In this document: in pieces, positions 18,074 to 27,012 of the stretch
Numbering within the stretch: position 1 is the stretch's first letter
Layout of the letters: every line of letters begins with the position of its first letter
NCBI RefSeq assembly: GCF_023921125.1
Contig: NZ_CP099466.1
Span: 2,604,001-2,668,000, forward strand
Source of the DNA: Arthrobacter caoxuetaonis
GTDB lineage: Bacteria; Actinomycetota; Actinomycetes; Actinomycetales; Micrococcaceae
Direction: 5' to 3'
DNA length: 64,000 bases
The notes under the pieces: model-generated
What the model saw: only the letters and a program-made list of their open reading frames with translations
Database searches by the model: none
Told to the model about the DNA's origin: nothing
Position numbers and translations under genes: made by a program

Positions 18074-19027
18074 TCAGGAGGCAAGCTCCGTGAGTTCCGC
18101 TGCGCCGGCGGCGAGCAGTTCTTCGGCCATACGGACGCCCAGGGCCCGTGCGCCGTCTTCGTCGGCCTGGGAGGTCGAGGAATAGCGCCGCAGCACGCGG
18201 GTTCCGTCATCGCTGCAGACCACTGCCTCCATGGCCATGCCTTTTTCGGTCATCCGGGCCAGGGCACCGATCGGCGCGGTGCAGCCGGCTTCCAGCCGGT
18301 ACAGCAGGGCGCGTTCCGCCGTGACGGCCAGCCTGCTGGCGGTGTCGTCATAGGCGGCAAGTGCCCGGCTGAGCGGGCCGTCTGCGGCATCGGTGGTGCG
18401 GCATTCCACGGCCAGCGCACCCTGTCCGGGGGCCGGCAGCATCACAGCGGGATCCAGGAACTCCGAAACCATGTCCAGGCGCCCCAACCGGGAGAGGCCT
18501 GCGGCGGCCAGCACGACGGCGTCGAGGTCCCCGGGGCCGCCCTCGACCAGTCCGGCCACACGGGCCAGGCGGGTGTCGACGTTGCCCCGGATGTCCACGA
18601 TCTCCAGGTCCGGACGCGCAGCACGCAGCTGGGCCGCGCGGCGGGGCGAGCCGGTGCCGACCGTGGCCCCGGCCGGAAGCTCCGCCAGGGTCAGCGAATC
18701 GCGGGCGCACAGGGCGTCCCGGACGTCGACCCGCGCCGGAACAGCACCGATGGTGAGACCGTTTGCCTCGGCCGTGGGCAGGTCCTTCAGCGAATGCACG
18801 GCAACGTCGCAGTCACCGCGAAGCAGCGATTCGCGCAGCGCGGCCACGAACACGCCGGTGCCGCCGATCTGGGACAGGGCTGCCCGGTTTACGTCGCCCT
18901 CGGTCTTGACGCGGACAAGCTCCACCTCGAAGCTGCCCAGTTCAGCGAGCGTCTCCGCGACGGTGGTGGTTTGCGTGAGGGCCAGGGCCGAGCCCCGGGT
19001 GCCGATCAGCACCGGTGCCTGCGCCAC
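18074..19027 (-). CDS. hemC: Porphobilinogen deaminase (hydroxymethylbilane synthase)
   Basis: This enzyme polymerises four porphobilinogens into hydroxymethylbilane. I chose the GTG ending at 19027 (317 residues, starting VAQAPVLIGTRGSALA), because the family begins with IGTRGSALAL and the GTG overlaps the ferrochelatase stop as TAGTG. Other landmarks are VKTEGD, HSLKDLP and the dipyrromethane-cofactor cysteine in EAGCTAPIG. A longer frame to 19120 has no homology. Translation is probably coupled to the upstream gene. Confidence 0.95.
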   Translation of the reverse strand: MAQAPVLIGTRGSALALTQTTTVAETLAELGSFEVELVRVKTEGDVNRAALSQIGGTGVFVAALRESLLRGDCDVAVHSLKDLPTAEANGLTIGAVPARVDVRDALCARDSLTLAELPAGATVGTGSPRRAAQLRAARPDLEIVDIRGNVDTRLARVAGLVEGGPGDLDAVVLAAAGLSRLGRLDMVSEFLDPAVMLPAPGQGALAVECRTTDAADGPLSRALAAYDDTASRLAVTAERALLYRLEAGCTAPIGALARMTEKGMAMEAVVCSDDGTRVLRRYSSTSQADEDGARALGVRMAEELLAAGAAELTELAS

Positions 19028-20217
19028 TACTCGACACCCACGGTCGAGTCGGCGCCCGCAATCGTCGGCTTCTCGCCGCGCAGGTTGGCGCAGCAGCCGG
19101 GACGGCAGACGTCGTACCACGGGCCGAGGTTGGTCACGGCCGGGCGCACTGCAATGTTGTTCTCCACTGTCCGTTCACAGACCAGGTCCACCAGGCCGGC
19201 CACGAACTTTTCGTGGATGCCCGGGGTCGGCGTGCGGTGTGCTGCCAGTCCGAGTTCGGTGCAGGTATCCATGGCTTCGGTGTCCAGGTCCCAGATGACT
19301 TCCATGTGGTCGCTGACAAACCCCAGCGGGACAATGACGACGCCGTCCACGCCCTTTGCCGGGAGCTCGGCAATCGCGTCGTTGATGTCCGGCTCGAGCC
19401 AGGGGATGTGCGGAGCGCCGGAGCGGGACTGGTAGACCAGCTGCCAGTCCAGGCCCGCTGCTTCGGGAACCCGGTCCATGATGGCACGTGCGTTGGCGAG
19501 GTGCTGCGCCACGTAGGCACTTCCCTCTTCGAACTCGCGGTCGCGCGGGCCGGCTGCCTCAGCATCGGCGGTGGGGATGGAGTGGGTCGAGAAGAGGACC
19601 TCGATCTTTCCTTCCGGCTTGCCTGCGGCGGTGAGCTGCTCCCGGACCTTGGCGATCGAATCCCGCACGCCTTCCACGAACGGCTCCACCAAACCGGGAT
19701 GGTCGAAGTACTGCCGGACCTTATCCACCTGCAGCTTTTTGTCCAGGCCGGTGGCCAGGAGGTTCATGCCCAGGTCTTCGCGGTACTGCCGGCAGGAGGA
19801 GTAACAGGAGTAGACGCTGGTGGTGACCATCAGCAGGCGGCGGTACCCGGCGTCGGCGGCTTCCTGGAGAACATCCTTGATGTAGGGATCCCAGTTGCGG
19901 TTGCCCCAGAGAACCGGCAGCTCGATGCCGCGGCGCCCGAGCTCTGCTTCCAGCGCTGCCTTCAGCGCCCGGTTCTGCTCATTGATGGGGCTGATGCCGC
20001 CGTTGGCGCGGTAGTGCGTAGCCACCTCTTCGAGCCGTTCATCGGGGATACCGCGGCCGCGGGTGACGTTGCGCAGGAACGGGATGACGTCTTCCTGGCC
20101 CTCGGGTCCGCCGAAGGAGGCCAGGAGGATCGCGTCGTACTTGGCCGGTGCCATCACTCCGTCCCCGTTGACTCCGTCGAACGGGTCGAAGGACGGTTCT
20201 GCGGCAGTGGATGTCAT
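19027..20217 (-). CDS. cpfC: Coproporphyrin III ferrochelatase
   Basis: This enzyme inserts Fe2+ into coproporphyrin III in the actinobacterial/firmicute heme route. The start is the ATG ending at 20217 (396 residues, MTSTAAEPSFDPFDG), which overlaps the chdC stop by 4 nt. Landmarks are LLASFGGPEG near the N-terminus, the catalytic histidine in FSTHSIP, and FVSDHMEVIWDLD. Cysteines in SCYSSCRQY and the C-terminal CRPGCC fit the [2Fe-2S] cluster known from actinobacterial ferrochelatases. The product goes to ChdC, encoded just upstream. The older name is hemH. Confidence 0.94.
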   Translation of the reverse strand: MTSTAAEPSFDPFDGVNGDGVMAPAKYDAILLASFGGPEGQEDVIPFLRNVTRGRGIPDERLEEVATHYRANGGISPINEQNRALKAALEAELGRRGIELPVLWGNRNWDPYIKDVLQEAADAGYRRLLMVTTSVYSCYSSCRQYREDLGMNLLATGLDKKLQVDKVRQYFDHPGLVEPFVEGVRDSIAKVREQLTAAGKPEGKIEVLFSTHSIPTADAEAAGPRDREFEEGSAYVAQHLANARAIMDRVPEAAGLDWQLVYQSRSGAPHIPWLEPDINDAIAELPAKGVDGVVIVPLGFVSDHMEVIWDLDTEAMDTCTELGLAAHRTPTPGIHEKFVAGLVDLVCERTVENNIAVRPAVTNLGPWYDVCRPGCCANLRGEKPTIAGADSTVGVE

Positions 20218-20918
20218 TTGAGCACCTCGGGAACTTCGGCAGCGGCAATGCGCCGGCCGGTGTAGAAGGGGATCTCTTCGCGCACGTGGTTGCGTGCTTC
20301 GGTGGAACGCAGGTGGCGCATCATGTCCACGAGGTCCACCAGGTTCGGGGCTTCCAGGCCCAGGATCCATTCCCAGTCGTTCAGGGCGAAGGAAGCCACA
20401 GTGTTTGCCAGCACCTGCGGGAACTCCCGGCCCAGCTTGCCGTGATCGCGCAGCATGGCACCGCGTTCCTCGGCGGGCAGCAGGTACCACTCGTAGGAAC
20501 GCACGAACGGGTAGACACAGATCCAGGCTTCGGGGGCGATGCCGCGGGCGAAGGAGGGCCAGTGGTTCTTGGAGAACTCGGCGTCGCGGTGGACGCCCAT
20601 GGCAGACCAGGCGATTTCGGTGCTGGCGAACAGTTCGGAGCGGCGGATCTGCCGGACCGCTGCCTGCAGGGCCTCGGGACGGCTGCCGTGCAGCCAGATC
20701 ATGATGTCCGCGTCAGCGCGCATGGCCGAGACGTCGTAGATGCCGCGCAGGGTCACGGACTCGTCAGCAAACCCGGAGACGAGGGCTTCGAAGGCGTCCA
20801 GAGCACTTTCGCTGCTCTTACGTGGAAGTTCCGACCGCTTGAAAACGGTCCAGAGAGTAAAGAACTGTTCTTGTGTTTCGGCTGTTTCAGTTTCGGTCTG
20901 ACCCATGGGCTCACTCAT
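20214..20918 (-). CDS. chdC: Coproheme decarboxylase (HemQ)
   Basis: This enzyme oxidatively decarboxylates coproheme to heme b, the last step of the coproporphyrin-dependent pathway. The 234-residue protein matches the family with FFTLWTVFKRS, IMIWLHGSRPEALQ and the active-site area CVYPFVRSYEWYLLP, where the catalytic tyrosine is expected. The start at 20918 lacks a good Shine-Dalgarno; the second methionine four residues later is a possible alternative. The 72-nt gap to cgoX carries a small hairpin. It overlaps cpfC by 4 nt. Confidence 0.93.
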   Translation of the reverse strand: MSEPMGQTETETAETQEQFFTLWTVFKRSELPRKSSESALDAFEALVSGFADESVTLRGIYDVSAMRADADIMIWLHGSRPEALQAAVRQIRRSELFASTEIAWSAMGVHRDAEFSKNHWPSFARGIAPEAWICVYPFVRSYEWYLLPAEERGAMLRDHGKLGREFPQVLANTVASFALNDWEWILGLEAPNLVDLVDMMRHLRSTEARNHVREEIPFYTGRRIAAAEVPEVLK

Positions 20919-20928
20919 GTCTAACAGT

Positions 20929-20944
20929 CTGCCGGTTTCGGCAG
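20929..20944. other. Small hairpin between cgoX and chdC
   Basis: CTGCCG-GTTT-CGGCAG (20929-20944) can extend by a few imperfect pairs. It lies just upstream of the chdC start in the only sizeable gap of the heme operon (72 nt). It could be a processing or attenuation site; nothing more can be said. Confidence 0.4.
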
Positions 20945-20990
20945 GCTTAGGCGAAATAGGGAACTTCTACGTGCCGTAGAACTGTTTCGA

Positions 20991-22457
20991 TTATTCCACG
21001 GCTTTCACGGCCTCGGCGAGGTGCTTCGCGCGGTACCGGGTATCCGCCGTCACGGCGGCCAGTCCGGTTCCGGCAAGCCAGGCGCCCACTACCTCCAGGC
21101 CGTGCACTTCGGCCACCGCAGCACGCACCGCCATCACCCTTTCGGCGTGGCCCACCGAAGCGGACGGAAGCGCACCCACCCAGCGGACGACGTCCCAGCC
21201 GATCACATCGGTTTCCTCCAAAGGCACCTGGAGCAGGGCAGAGGCATCTGCGAGCGCTGCCGCGAAAAGGTCCTCATCCGGGCGGAGGGCAGTGGTGTCC
21301 GCAGACTGGCCGGGGCCGAGGCCGCGGCCGTAGGACAGGCGCAGGACGTGGGTGCCCGGTCCGGTGGAATCAGCGAGCCACTGCCATTTGGCGGTGGCAT
21401 GGGTCAATGCCTTGGCCTGGACGTCGACGGCGTCCAGCGCCACGAGCACTCCGGTTCCCCGGGGCTTTGCGTCGAGTTCAGGACGGTCAACTACCAGCGT
21501 CACCAGCGCCACGCCGGGTCCAGGCCCCGGACGGAAGTCCGAGAGGCCCGGAACGGAAGGTGCCAGGAGGTCGACGGCGGTCGGCCCGTCCGCGGCAACC
21601 ACCACGGCGTCGGCCTCAAGCAGGTCCCCGGCAGCTACCCGGAAGCCGTCCGCGGTCCGCTCGATGCCAGTCACGGGTGTGCCGGCCAGGAGCGTGGCAC
21701 CGCGCTGCCTCAAATCTGCGCAGAGGGCCTGGGTCAGCGTCCCCATGCCTCCTTTCAGGGAGGCGACGGTGGAACCGGCAGGTGCTGCTTTGCGCATGGC
21801 CCCCACGGCAGCGGAGAGCGAGCCATGCTCGGCCATCGCCTTGCGCAGGCCCGGAGCCACTGAATCCACGTCCAGGACATCGGGATCAGCGGAATACACT
21901 CCGCCCACCACCGGGCTCACCAGCCGCTTCAGGACCGGTTCTCCCATCCTTGACCGCACAACCTCACCCAGGCTGACCTTTTCCTTGCGGAGCAGGGGTG
22001 CCATGGGAAGGACACGGTCCAGGGACGCGCGGGCCACCCCCACGCGTCCAATGGCTTTGGCAATCTCTTCGGCCCGCGGATCCGCCGGGATTCCCAGCAG
22101 TCCGCTCTGCGGCATCCGCTGCGCTGCCTGGGCCAGGTCCGGCCCGCCAAGCTGCAGCCAGGCCCCGGCCGGGTCCGGCTGCACAATGTCTTCGGCCAGA
22201 CCCAGCTCCCCGATCAGTGCCGGTACTGCCCCGGAACGCGAGGCATAGGACTCCGCGCCGCTGTCCAGGTTCAGCCCGGCAACCCGGTGGGTGCCAACGC
22301 AGCCGCCGAAAGCCTCTGCGGCCTCCAGCACCGTCACCTCCAGCCCTTCGCGGGCCAGGTCACGGGCAGCGATGAGCCCGGAGATTCCTCCTCCGACGAC
22401 GACGGCGCGGCGCGCCTGCCGGGAGTAAGGCGTTTCTGGCTTCGCGGCTGCGGGCAT
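20991..22457 (-). CDS. cgoX: Coproporphyrinogen III oxidase (HemY/HemG type)
   Basis: This FAD enzyme oxidises coproporphyrinogen III to coproporphyrin III. The 488-residue protein has an N-terminal dinucleotide-binding motif VVVGGGISGLIAARDLAREG followed by a VLEA acidic end, the substrate domain phrase GGVYSADPDVLDV, and a C-terminal FAD-contact segment LEVVGAWLAGTGLAAV. In actinobacteria enzymes of this type act on coproporphyrinogen rather than protoporphyrinogen, which agrees with chdC and cpfC next to it. It starts 2 nt after the hemE stop. Confidence 0.93.
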   Translation of the reverse strand: MPAAAKPETPYSRQARRAVVVGGGISGLIAARDLAREGLEVTVLEAAEAFGGCVGTHRVAGLNLDSGAESYASRSGAVPALIGELGLAEDIVQPDPAGAWLQLGGPDLAQAAQRMPQSGLLGIPADPRAEEIAKAIGRVGVARASLDRVLPMAPLLRKEKVSLGEVVRSRMGEPVLKRLVSPVVGGVYSADPDVLDVDSVAPGLRKAMAEHGSLSAAVGAMRKAAPAGSTVASLKGGMGTLTQALCADLRQRGATLLAGTPVTGIERTADGFRVAAGDLLEADAVVVAADGPTAVDLLAPSVPGLSDFRPGPGPGVALVTLVVDRPELDAKPRGTGVLVALDAVDVQAKALTHATAKWQWLADSTGPGTHVLRLSYGRGLGPGQSADTTALRPDEDLFAAALADASALLQVPLEETDVIGWDVVRWVGALPSASVGHAERVMAVRAAVAEVHGLEVVGAWLAGTGLAAVTADTRYRAKHLAEAVKAVE

Positions 22458-22459
22458 GG

Positions 22460-23521
22460 TTACGGCTCCACGGAGTGAACGAGTTCAACCACCCGGGTCA
22501 GGATTTCCGGGTCGGTTTCCGGCGGCACGCCGTGGCCGAGGTTCACCACGTGGCCCGGTGCCGAGGCTCCGGCTGCCAGGACCCCGCGAACATGCGCTTC
22601 CAGGACGGGCCAGGGTGCGGACAGCAGCGCCGGGTCAATGTTGCCCTGGAGCGGAACGGTCCCGCCCAGGCGGCGGTTGGCCTCATCCAGCGGCAAACGG
22701 TAGTCAACGCCAACGACGTCGACGCCGACGTCGCGCATCGCGGCCAGCAGCTCCGACGTTCCCGTACCGAAGTGCACCAGCGGCGCACCGAGGCCGCGGA
22801 CATGTTCGAGGGCCCGGGCCGATGCCGGCGCCACCTTCTCGGTGTAGTCCTTGAGCCCCAGCGACCCTGCCCAGGAATCAAAGAGCTGGCCGGCGCTGGC
22901 CCCGGCTTCCAGCTGGGCGCGCAGGAACATGCCGGAGGCATCGGCCGCCCAGTCCGTCAGGGCCTTCCAGGTTTCCGGGTCGGCGTGCATCATCGTGCGC
23001 GGGCCCAGGTGGTCGCGCGACGGTTTGCCTTCCACCATGTAGGCGGCCAGCGTGAACGGTGCCCCGGCGAAGCCGATCAGCGGCGTGCTGCCCAGCTGCT
23101 CCACCGTCAGTGCCACAGCCTGGCGGATCGGTTCCAGCGCCTCTTCGGTGAGGCGGGGAAGGGCAGCGACGTCGGCGGCAGTCCGTACCGGTGCGCCCAG
23201 GACGGGCCCGACACCCGGAACGATGTCCACGTCCACTCCCGCCAGCTTCAGCGGGATCACGATGTCGGAAAAGAAGATTCCGGCATCGACGTCGTGCCGG
23301 CGGACCGGCTGCAGCGTGATCTCGGAAGCCAGCTCAGGCTGCAGGCAGGATTCGAGCATGCCGATGCCTTCCCGGACCTTGCGGTATTCAGGCAGCGAAC
23401 GTCCAGCCTGGCGCATGAACCAGACCGGACGCCGGGACGGCGTGCCGCCGCGGTAAGCGGTGATAAGCGGGGAATCGGCCGTGCGGCCATCCATGAGCGG
23501 ATGAGAGGCGCTGAGAGTCAT
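22460..23521 (-). CDS. hemE: Uroporphyrinogen decarboxylase
   Basis: This enzyme decarboxylates four acetate side chains of uroporphyrinogen III to coproporphyrinogen III. The start is placed at the ATG ending at 23521 (353 residues, MTLSASHPLMDGRT), preceded by GGGGAG; a frame 20 codons longer has no support. Family motifs are PVWFMRQAGRSLPEYR, FFSDIVIPLKLAGVDV, GFAGAPFTLAAYMVEG and the C-terminal NLGHGVPPETDPE. It is the first gene of the minus-strand heme operon and is divergent from hemA, sharing a 147-nt promoter region. Confidence 0.96.
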   Translation of the reverse strand: MTLSASHPLMDGRTADSPLITAYRGGTPSRRPVWFMRQAGRSLPEYRKVREGIGMLESCLQPELASEITLQPVRRHDVDAGIFFSDIVIPLKLAGVDVDIVPGVGPVLGAPVRTAADVAALPRLTEEALEPIRQAVALTVEQLGSTPLIGFAGAPFTLAAYMVEGKPSRDHLGPRTMMHADPETWKALTDWAADASGMFLRAQLEAGASAGQLFDSWAGSLGLKDYTEKVAPASARALEHVRGLGAPLVHFGTGTSELLAAMRDVGVDVVGVDYRLPLDEANRRLGGTVPLQGNIDPALLSAPWPVLEAHVRGVLAAGASAPGHVVNLGHGVPPETDPEILTRVVELVHSVEP

Positions 23522-23653
23522 GTTCTGATTCTCCCCAAAATCAGCTCCGAAGGTTAAACGGCCGGCCTGCTGCGGCCGCACCGGCCGCCCTTAATGCGGC
23601 CCAAATCACGCTGCACTGTGGTCACCGATGCCGTCGATAACAGTTTGGGTGGC

Positions 23654-23659
23654 TAGTAT
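23654..23659 (+). promoter_or_regulatory. Candidate -10 box (TAGTAT) for hemA
   Basis: TAGTAT lies 9 nt before the hemA GTG, which would leave a 5' leader of only two or three nucleotides. There is no Shine-Dalgarno before the GTG, consistent with leaderless translation. The -35 region is not recognisable. Confidence 0.45.
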
Positions 23660-23668
23660 TAAGCCACT

Positions 23669-24997
23669 GTGGTTCTTCTATCCCTTATTGCGACGCACTC
23701 AGACGTAGACCTTGAGACCGTAGCCCGGCTTAGTGCGGGCGCGCCCAAGGTCCCTTCCTCCCTGCTGGAAAACGGCCCCGCTGTTGCCGGCGCGGTGGTC
23801 CTGGCGACCTGCAACAGGTTTGAGGTGTACTGCGAAGCCCGGTCTGAGGACGACGTCGAAGCGGCACGTTCCGCAGCCATCGCGGAAATCAGCCGGCACT
23901 CGGGCCTGGAAGAAGACCTCGTCTCCCGCTCCTTGACCACCAACACCGGCCAGGAAGTAGCCAAGCACCTGTTTGCCGTGGGCGCAGGGCTGGACTCCGC
24001 CGTCGTCGGCGAACGCGAAATTGCCGGCCAGGTGCGGCGCGCACTCATCGAAGCGCAGGAAGAGGGCACGGCCAGCGGCACCCTCACCCGCTTGTTCCAG
24101 ACAGCTTCACGAACAGCCAAGGACGTTGGCGCGCTGACGGCGCTGGGCAAACGCGGGCTTTCGATCGTTTCCGTCGCGCTGGAACTCGCTACAGATCTCT
24201 CCGAAGACATTGACTGGCGCAACAAGGCCGTCGTCGTTTTCGGCACCGGAGCCTATGCCGGAGCAACCATGGCGCTGCTCAAGGAGCGCGGCTGCACCGA
24301 CATCGGCGTCTATTCCTCTTCCGGACGCGCCGAGTCCTTCACCGCTTCCCGCGGCGGAACCGCGTTGGACGGCGAGAGCCTGACAGCCGCCGTGGCCCGT
24401 GCCGACGTCGTCATTGGCTGTTCGGGTTCGGACAACCAGGTCGGCGCCGACGATATCCGCCGGGTCCGGGAAGAAACCGAGCGTCCCCTGATCATCATCG
24501 ACCTGGCACTGACACATGATTTCGACCCCGCTGTCCGCGAGGTCGACGGCGTAGAGCTGATCACGCTGGAGTCTGTTCGGCTGGCGGCTCCCGCGGAGCA
24601 GGCGGAATCACTGCAGCAGGCCAACCGGATTGTTTCCGACGCCGCCAAGGCCTTCTCCGAAGCGCAGCTGAGCCGGGAACTGGATTCGGCAATCGTCGCC
24701 CTGCGCCGTCACACCCTCAGCGTCCTGGACAAGGAACTGGAGAAGGTCCGTGCCCAGCACGGCTGCACCGGTGCCGGGCAGGAAGTTGAATTCGCGATGC
24801 GCCGCATGGTCAAGGCCCTGCTGCATGTCCCCGCCGTCCGTGCCCGGGAGCTGGCAGCCAACGGCGGACAGGATGACTACATCCGCGGGCTGGAAGCCAT
24901 CTACGGCATCACCCTGGATGAGTCACCGGCCAAGCAATCCGGTGCCGCGGCTGAGCCGGTTCCGGAAGAAGAGACCGGGCGCAGCAAGTCCGCCTGA
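23669..24997 (+). CDS. hemA: Glutamyl-tRNA reductase
   Basis: This NADPH enzyme reduces glutamyl-tRNA to glutamate-1-semialdehyde, the committed step of C5 heme synthesis. The 442-residue protein has the catalytic cysteine in [11 protein letters not shown], the family segment [12 protein letters not shown], and a nucleotide-binding site [13 protein letters not shown]. The C-terminal dimerisation domain ends in an acidic Pro/Glu tail. The GTG start immediately follows a -10 box. Being divergent from the other heme genes lets this committed step be regulated separately. The start GTG is well supported by the conserved [13 protein letters not shown] just after it. Confidence 0.95.
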   Translation: MVLLSLIATHSDVDLETVARLSAGAPKVPSSLLENGPAVAGAVVLATCNRFEVYCEARSEDDVEAARSAAIAEISRHSGLEEDLVSRSLTTNTGQEVAKHLFAVGAGLDSAVVGEREIAGQVRRALIEAQEEGTASGTLTRLFQTASRTAKDVGALTALGKRGLSIVSVALELATDLSEDIDWRNKAVVVFGTGAYAGATMALLKERGCTDIGVYSSSGRAESFTASRGGTALDGESLTAAVARADVVIGCSGSDNQVGADDIRRVREETERPLIIIDLALTHDFDPAVREVDGVELITLESVRLAAPAEQAESLQQANRIVSDAAKAFSEAQLSRELDSAIVALRRHTLSVLDKELEKVRAQHGCTGAGQEVEFAMRRMVKALLHVPAVRARELAANGGQDDYIRGLEAIYGITLDESPAKQSGAAAEPVPEEETGRSKSA

Positions 24998-25018
24998 GTC
25001 CCTCCCCCGTACAACCCT

Positions 25019-25044
25019 AGTAGACGGGTTTAGTAGACGGGTTT
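25019..25044. repeat. 13-bp tandem duplication at the moeZ stop
   Basis: AGTAGACGGGTTT occurs at 25019-25031 and again at 25032-25044. The moeZ stop codon (25030-25032) sits at the junction, so the last codons and stop are duplicated just beyond the gene end. Confidence 0.8.
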
Positions 25045-26202
25045 GTGCGGCTCGATGTTCCGCACCCATTCAAGGATGCCGCCGTCGACGTTGTAGGCGC
25101 TGGGGTTTCCGCGCTCCCTCAGGAAAGCCGTCACTTCAGCCGACCGGCCGCCGGACTTGCAGTGCACATAGACTGTCCGGCCGGGATCCGGGACGTTTTC
25201 TCCGGACAGAATCCCTGCCCGGGGAACCAAGGCTGCGCCGTCGATGCTCACAATCCCGTGTTCCCCCGGTTCCCGCACGTCGATCAGGTCGAAATCCGCC
25301 CTGCCGGCCGCGCGTTCCCGGAGCAGTGCCGCCAGCTCCGTCACTGAAATCCCGGGCACCTCGGCCCGGGCGGAACCCGTCCCGCAGAAAAGACCGTAGT
25401 CAATGAGCCCGGTGACCTTGGGACGGTCCGGGTCCCTGCGGAGCCCCACTTCCCGAAAGCTCATGTCCAGGGCGTTGAAGACCAGCACCCGCCCCAGCAG
25501 TGTCCGGCCGGTCCCGGTGAGAAGCTTGACCGCTTCATTGACCATCACCGAGCCGATCTGCGCGCACAGGACTCCCAGCACTCCGCCTTCCGCGCAGGAC
25601 GGAACGGCACCGGGCTCGGGCGCTTCCGGATAGAGGTCCCGGTACGTTGGGCCGTGCTGTCCCCAGAAGACGCTGACCTGTCCGTCAAAACGCAGGATGG
25701 ATCCCCACACATACGGCTTGCCCAGGATCTCCGCCGCGTCATTGACAAGGTAGCGGGTGGCAAAGTTATCCGTTCCGTCCAGGATCAGGTCATAACCGCT
25801 GAAGATCTCCAGCGCATTTCCGGCATCGAGCCGGACTTCATGCAGCACCACGTCCACCAGGGGGTTCAGCGCCTTCACGCTGGTGCGTGCCGACTCCGCT
25901 TTGGAGGTGCCGACGTCGTGAACGGAGTGGATGACCTGGCGCTGGAGATTGGAGGTGTCCACCCGGTCATCGTCCACGATGCCCAGGGTCCCCACTCCCG
26001 CGGCCGCCAGGTAGAGCAACGCCGGCGACCCCAGACCGCCGGCGCCGATCACCAGCACTTTGGCGTTTTTGAGCCGGCGCTGGGCCTCAGCGCCAAAACC
26101 CGGAAGGATGAGATGCCTGGAATAACGCTCGGTTTCCTCACGGGTCAGTTCCGCTGCGGGATCAACCAGTGGCGGCAGCGAAGCGAGTGTGTCAATGCTC
26201 AT
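25030..26202 (-). CDS. moeZ: MoeZ-type adenylyltransferase/sulfurtransferase
   Basis: This fusion of a ThiF/MoeB adenylation domain with a rhodanese domain activates small ubiquitin-like sulfur carriers (for molybdopterin and CysO-dependent cysteine synthesis) and loads them with sulfur. I place the start at the ATG ending at 26202 (390 residues), where homology begins (MSIDTLASLPPL); the longer frame runs opposite the TetR gene. The nucleotide loop is VIGAGGLGSPAL, the adenylation segment ILDGTDNFATRYLVND, and the rhodanese active site VHCKSGGRSAEV near the C-terminus. The M. tuberculosis homologue has the same domain order. Confidence 0.92.
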   Translation of the reverse strand: MSIDTLASLPPLVDPAAELTREETERYSRHLILPGFGAEAQRRLKNAKVLVIGAGGLGSPALLYLAAAGVGTLGIVDDDRVDTSNLQRQVIHSVHDVGTSKAESARTSVKALNPLVDVVLHEVRLDAGNALEIFSGYDLILDGTDNFATRYLVNDAAEILGKPYVWGSILRFDGQVSVFWGQHGPTYRDLYPEAPEPGAVPSCAEGGVLGVLCAQIGSVMVNEAVKLLTGTGRTLLGRVLVFNALDMSFREVGLRRDPDRPKVTGLIDYGLFCGTGSARAEVPGISVTELAALLRERAAGRADFDLIDVREPGEHGIVSIDGAALVPRAGILSGENVPDPGRTVYVHCKSGGRSAEVTAFLRERGNPSAYNVDGGILEWVRNIEPHKPVY

Positions 26203-26281
26203 GGCATCCAATGTATGCTTCCGGCTGCCCCGATTCGAGGCTGCCACCGCGCGAGCCTGACTCACGTGCCTTCCTTCAGTG

Positions 26282-26295
26282 TTACCCGCGGGTAA
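26282..26295. promoter_or_regulatory. Perfect 14-bp palindrome, candidate TetR operator
   Basis: TTACCCGCGGGTAA is a perfect palindrome 57 nt upstream of the TetR-family gene, in the divergent gap with moeZ. The overlapping TAAACT (26292-26297) could be a -10 box, so repressor binding would block the promoter. Autoregulation is inferred. Confidence 0.5.
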
Positions 26296-26352
26296 ACTGT
26301 TGTTCCACGAGCCGGTTTCGCACCCGGCACCCATTGAGAGGTCCAACAACAC

Positions 26353-26967
26353 GTGAGCAACCAGCCCGCCGGCAAATCCACCCGGCTCCCCCGGGAAGAG
26401 CGCCGCCGGCAGCTGATGCAGGCAGCACAGGAAGTCTTTGTCAGCCGCGGGTTCCACGGCGCCGCAATGGATGAGATTGCCGAGACCGCGCAGGTCAGCA
26501 AGCCCGTGCTGTACCAGCACTTCCCGGGCAAGCGAGAGCTCTACCTGGCACTGCTTGATGACCACCTTGGAACGCTGACCCAGTTCCTGAAGACGGCGCT
26601 CTCCTCCACGACTGACAACAAGCTCCGCGTCCGGGAAACCATGCGTGCCTACTTCCGCTTCGTGGCGCAGGACAGCCAAGGCCACCGTCTGGTCTTCGAA
26701 TCCGATTTGACCAGCGATGACGAAGTGAGTTCCCGGATTGAGGCGTTCAACGCCCGTTTTGCCAGCGACATCGCGGACGTCATCGCCGAGGACACCAAGC
26801 TCTCCCACCTTGAGGCGACGCTGCTGGGCCGCGCACTGGCGGGCATGGCGCAGGTCAGTGCCCGTTATTGGCTCGAAACCGACGGCGGCCTGGACATCGA
26901 TGCTGCCAGCGAGCTGGTCTACCGTTTAGCTTGGCGCGGAATCAGCCGCTTCCCCAAGGAAATCTAG
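26353..26967 (+). CDS. TetR-family transcriptional regulator
   Basis: This is a 204-residue dimeric DNA-binding repressor. The N-terminal helix-turn-helix domain (about residues 13-60) reads REERRRQLMQAAQEVF, then MDEIAETAQVSKPVLYQHFPGKREL, split here around the recognition helix. The remaining 140 residues are the variable ligand-binding domain. The start GTG is 57 nt after a perfect palindrome that is a plausible own operator. Its neighbours moeZ, DUF3107 and the DEAD-box helicase match the surroundings of the M. tuberculosis regulator Rv3208 as I remember them. The ligand is unknown. Confidence 0.9.
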   Translation: MSNQPAGKSTRLPREERRRQLMQAAQEVFVSRGFHGAAMDEIAETAQVSKPVLYQHFPGKRELYLALLDDHLGTLTQFLKTALSSTTDNKLRVRETMRAYFRFVAQDSQGHRLVFESDLTSDDEVSSRIEAFNARFASDIADVIAEDTKLSHLEATLLGRALAGMAQVSARYWLETDGGLDIDAASELVYRLAWRGISRFPKEI

Positions 26968-27012
26968 AGTAGATTCGATTCACTTGAGTTCGTTTACACA
27001 GGAGGCACCACG

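Noticed and set aside
17765..19435. A 556-codon plus-strand frame over hemD, hemC and cpfC
   Set aside because: It crosses three conserved minus-strand genes and contains no family motif.
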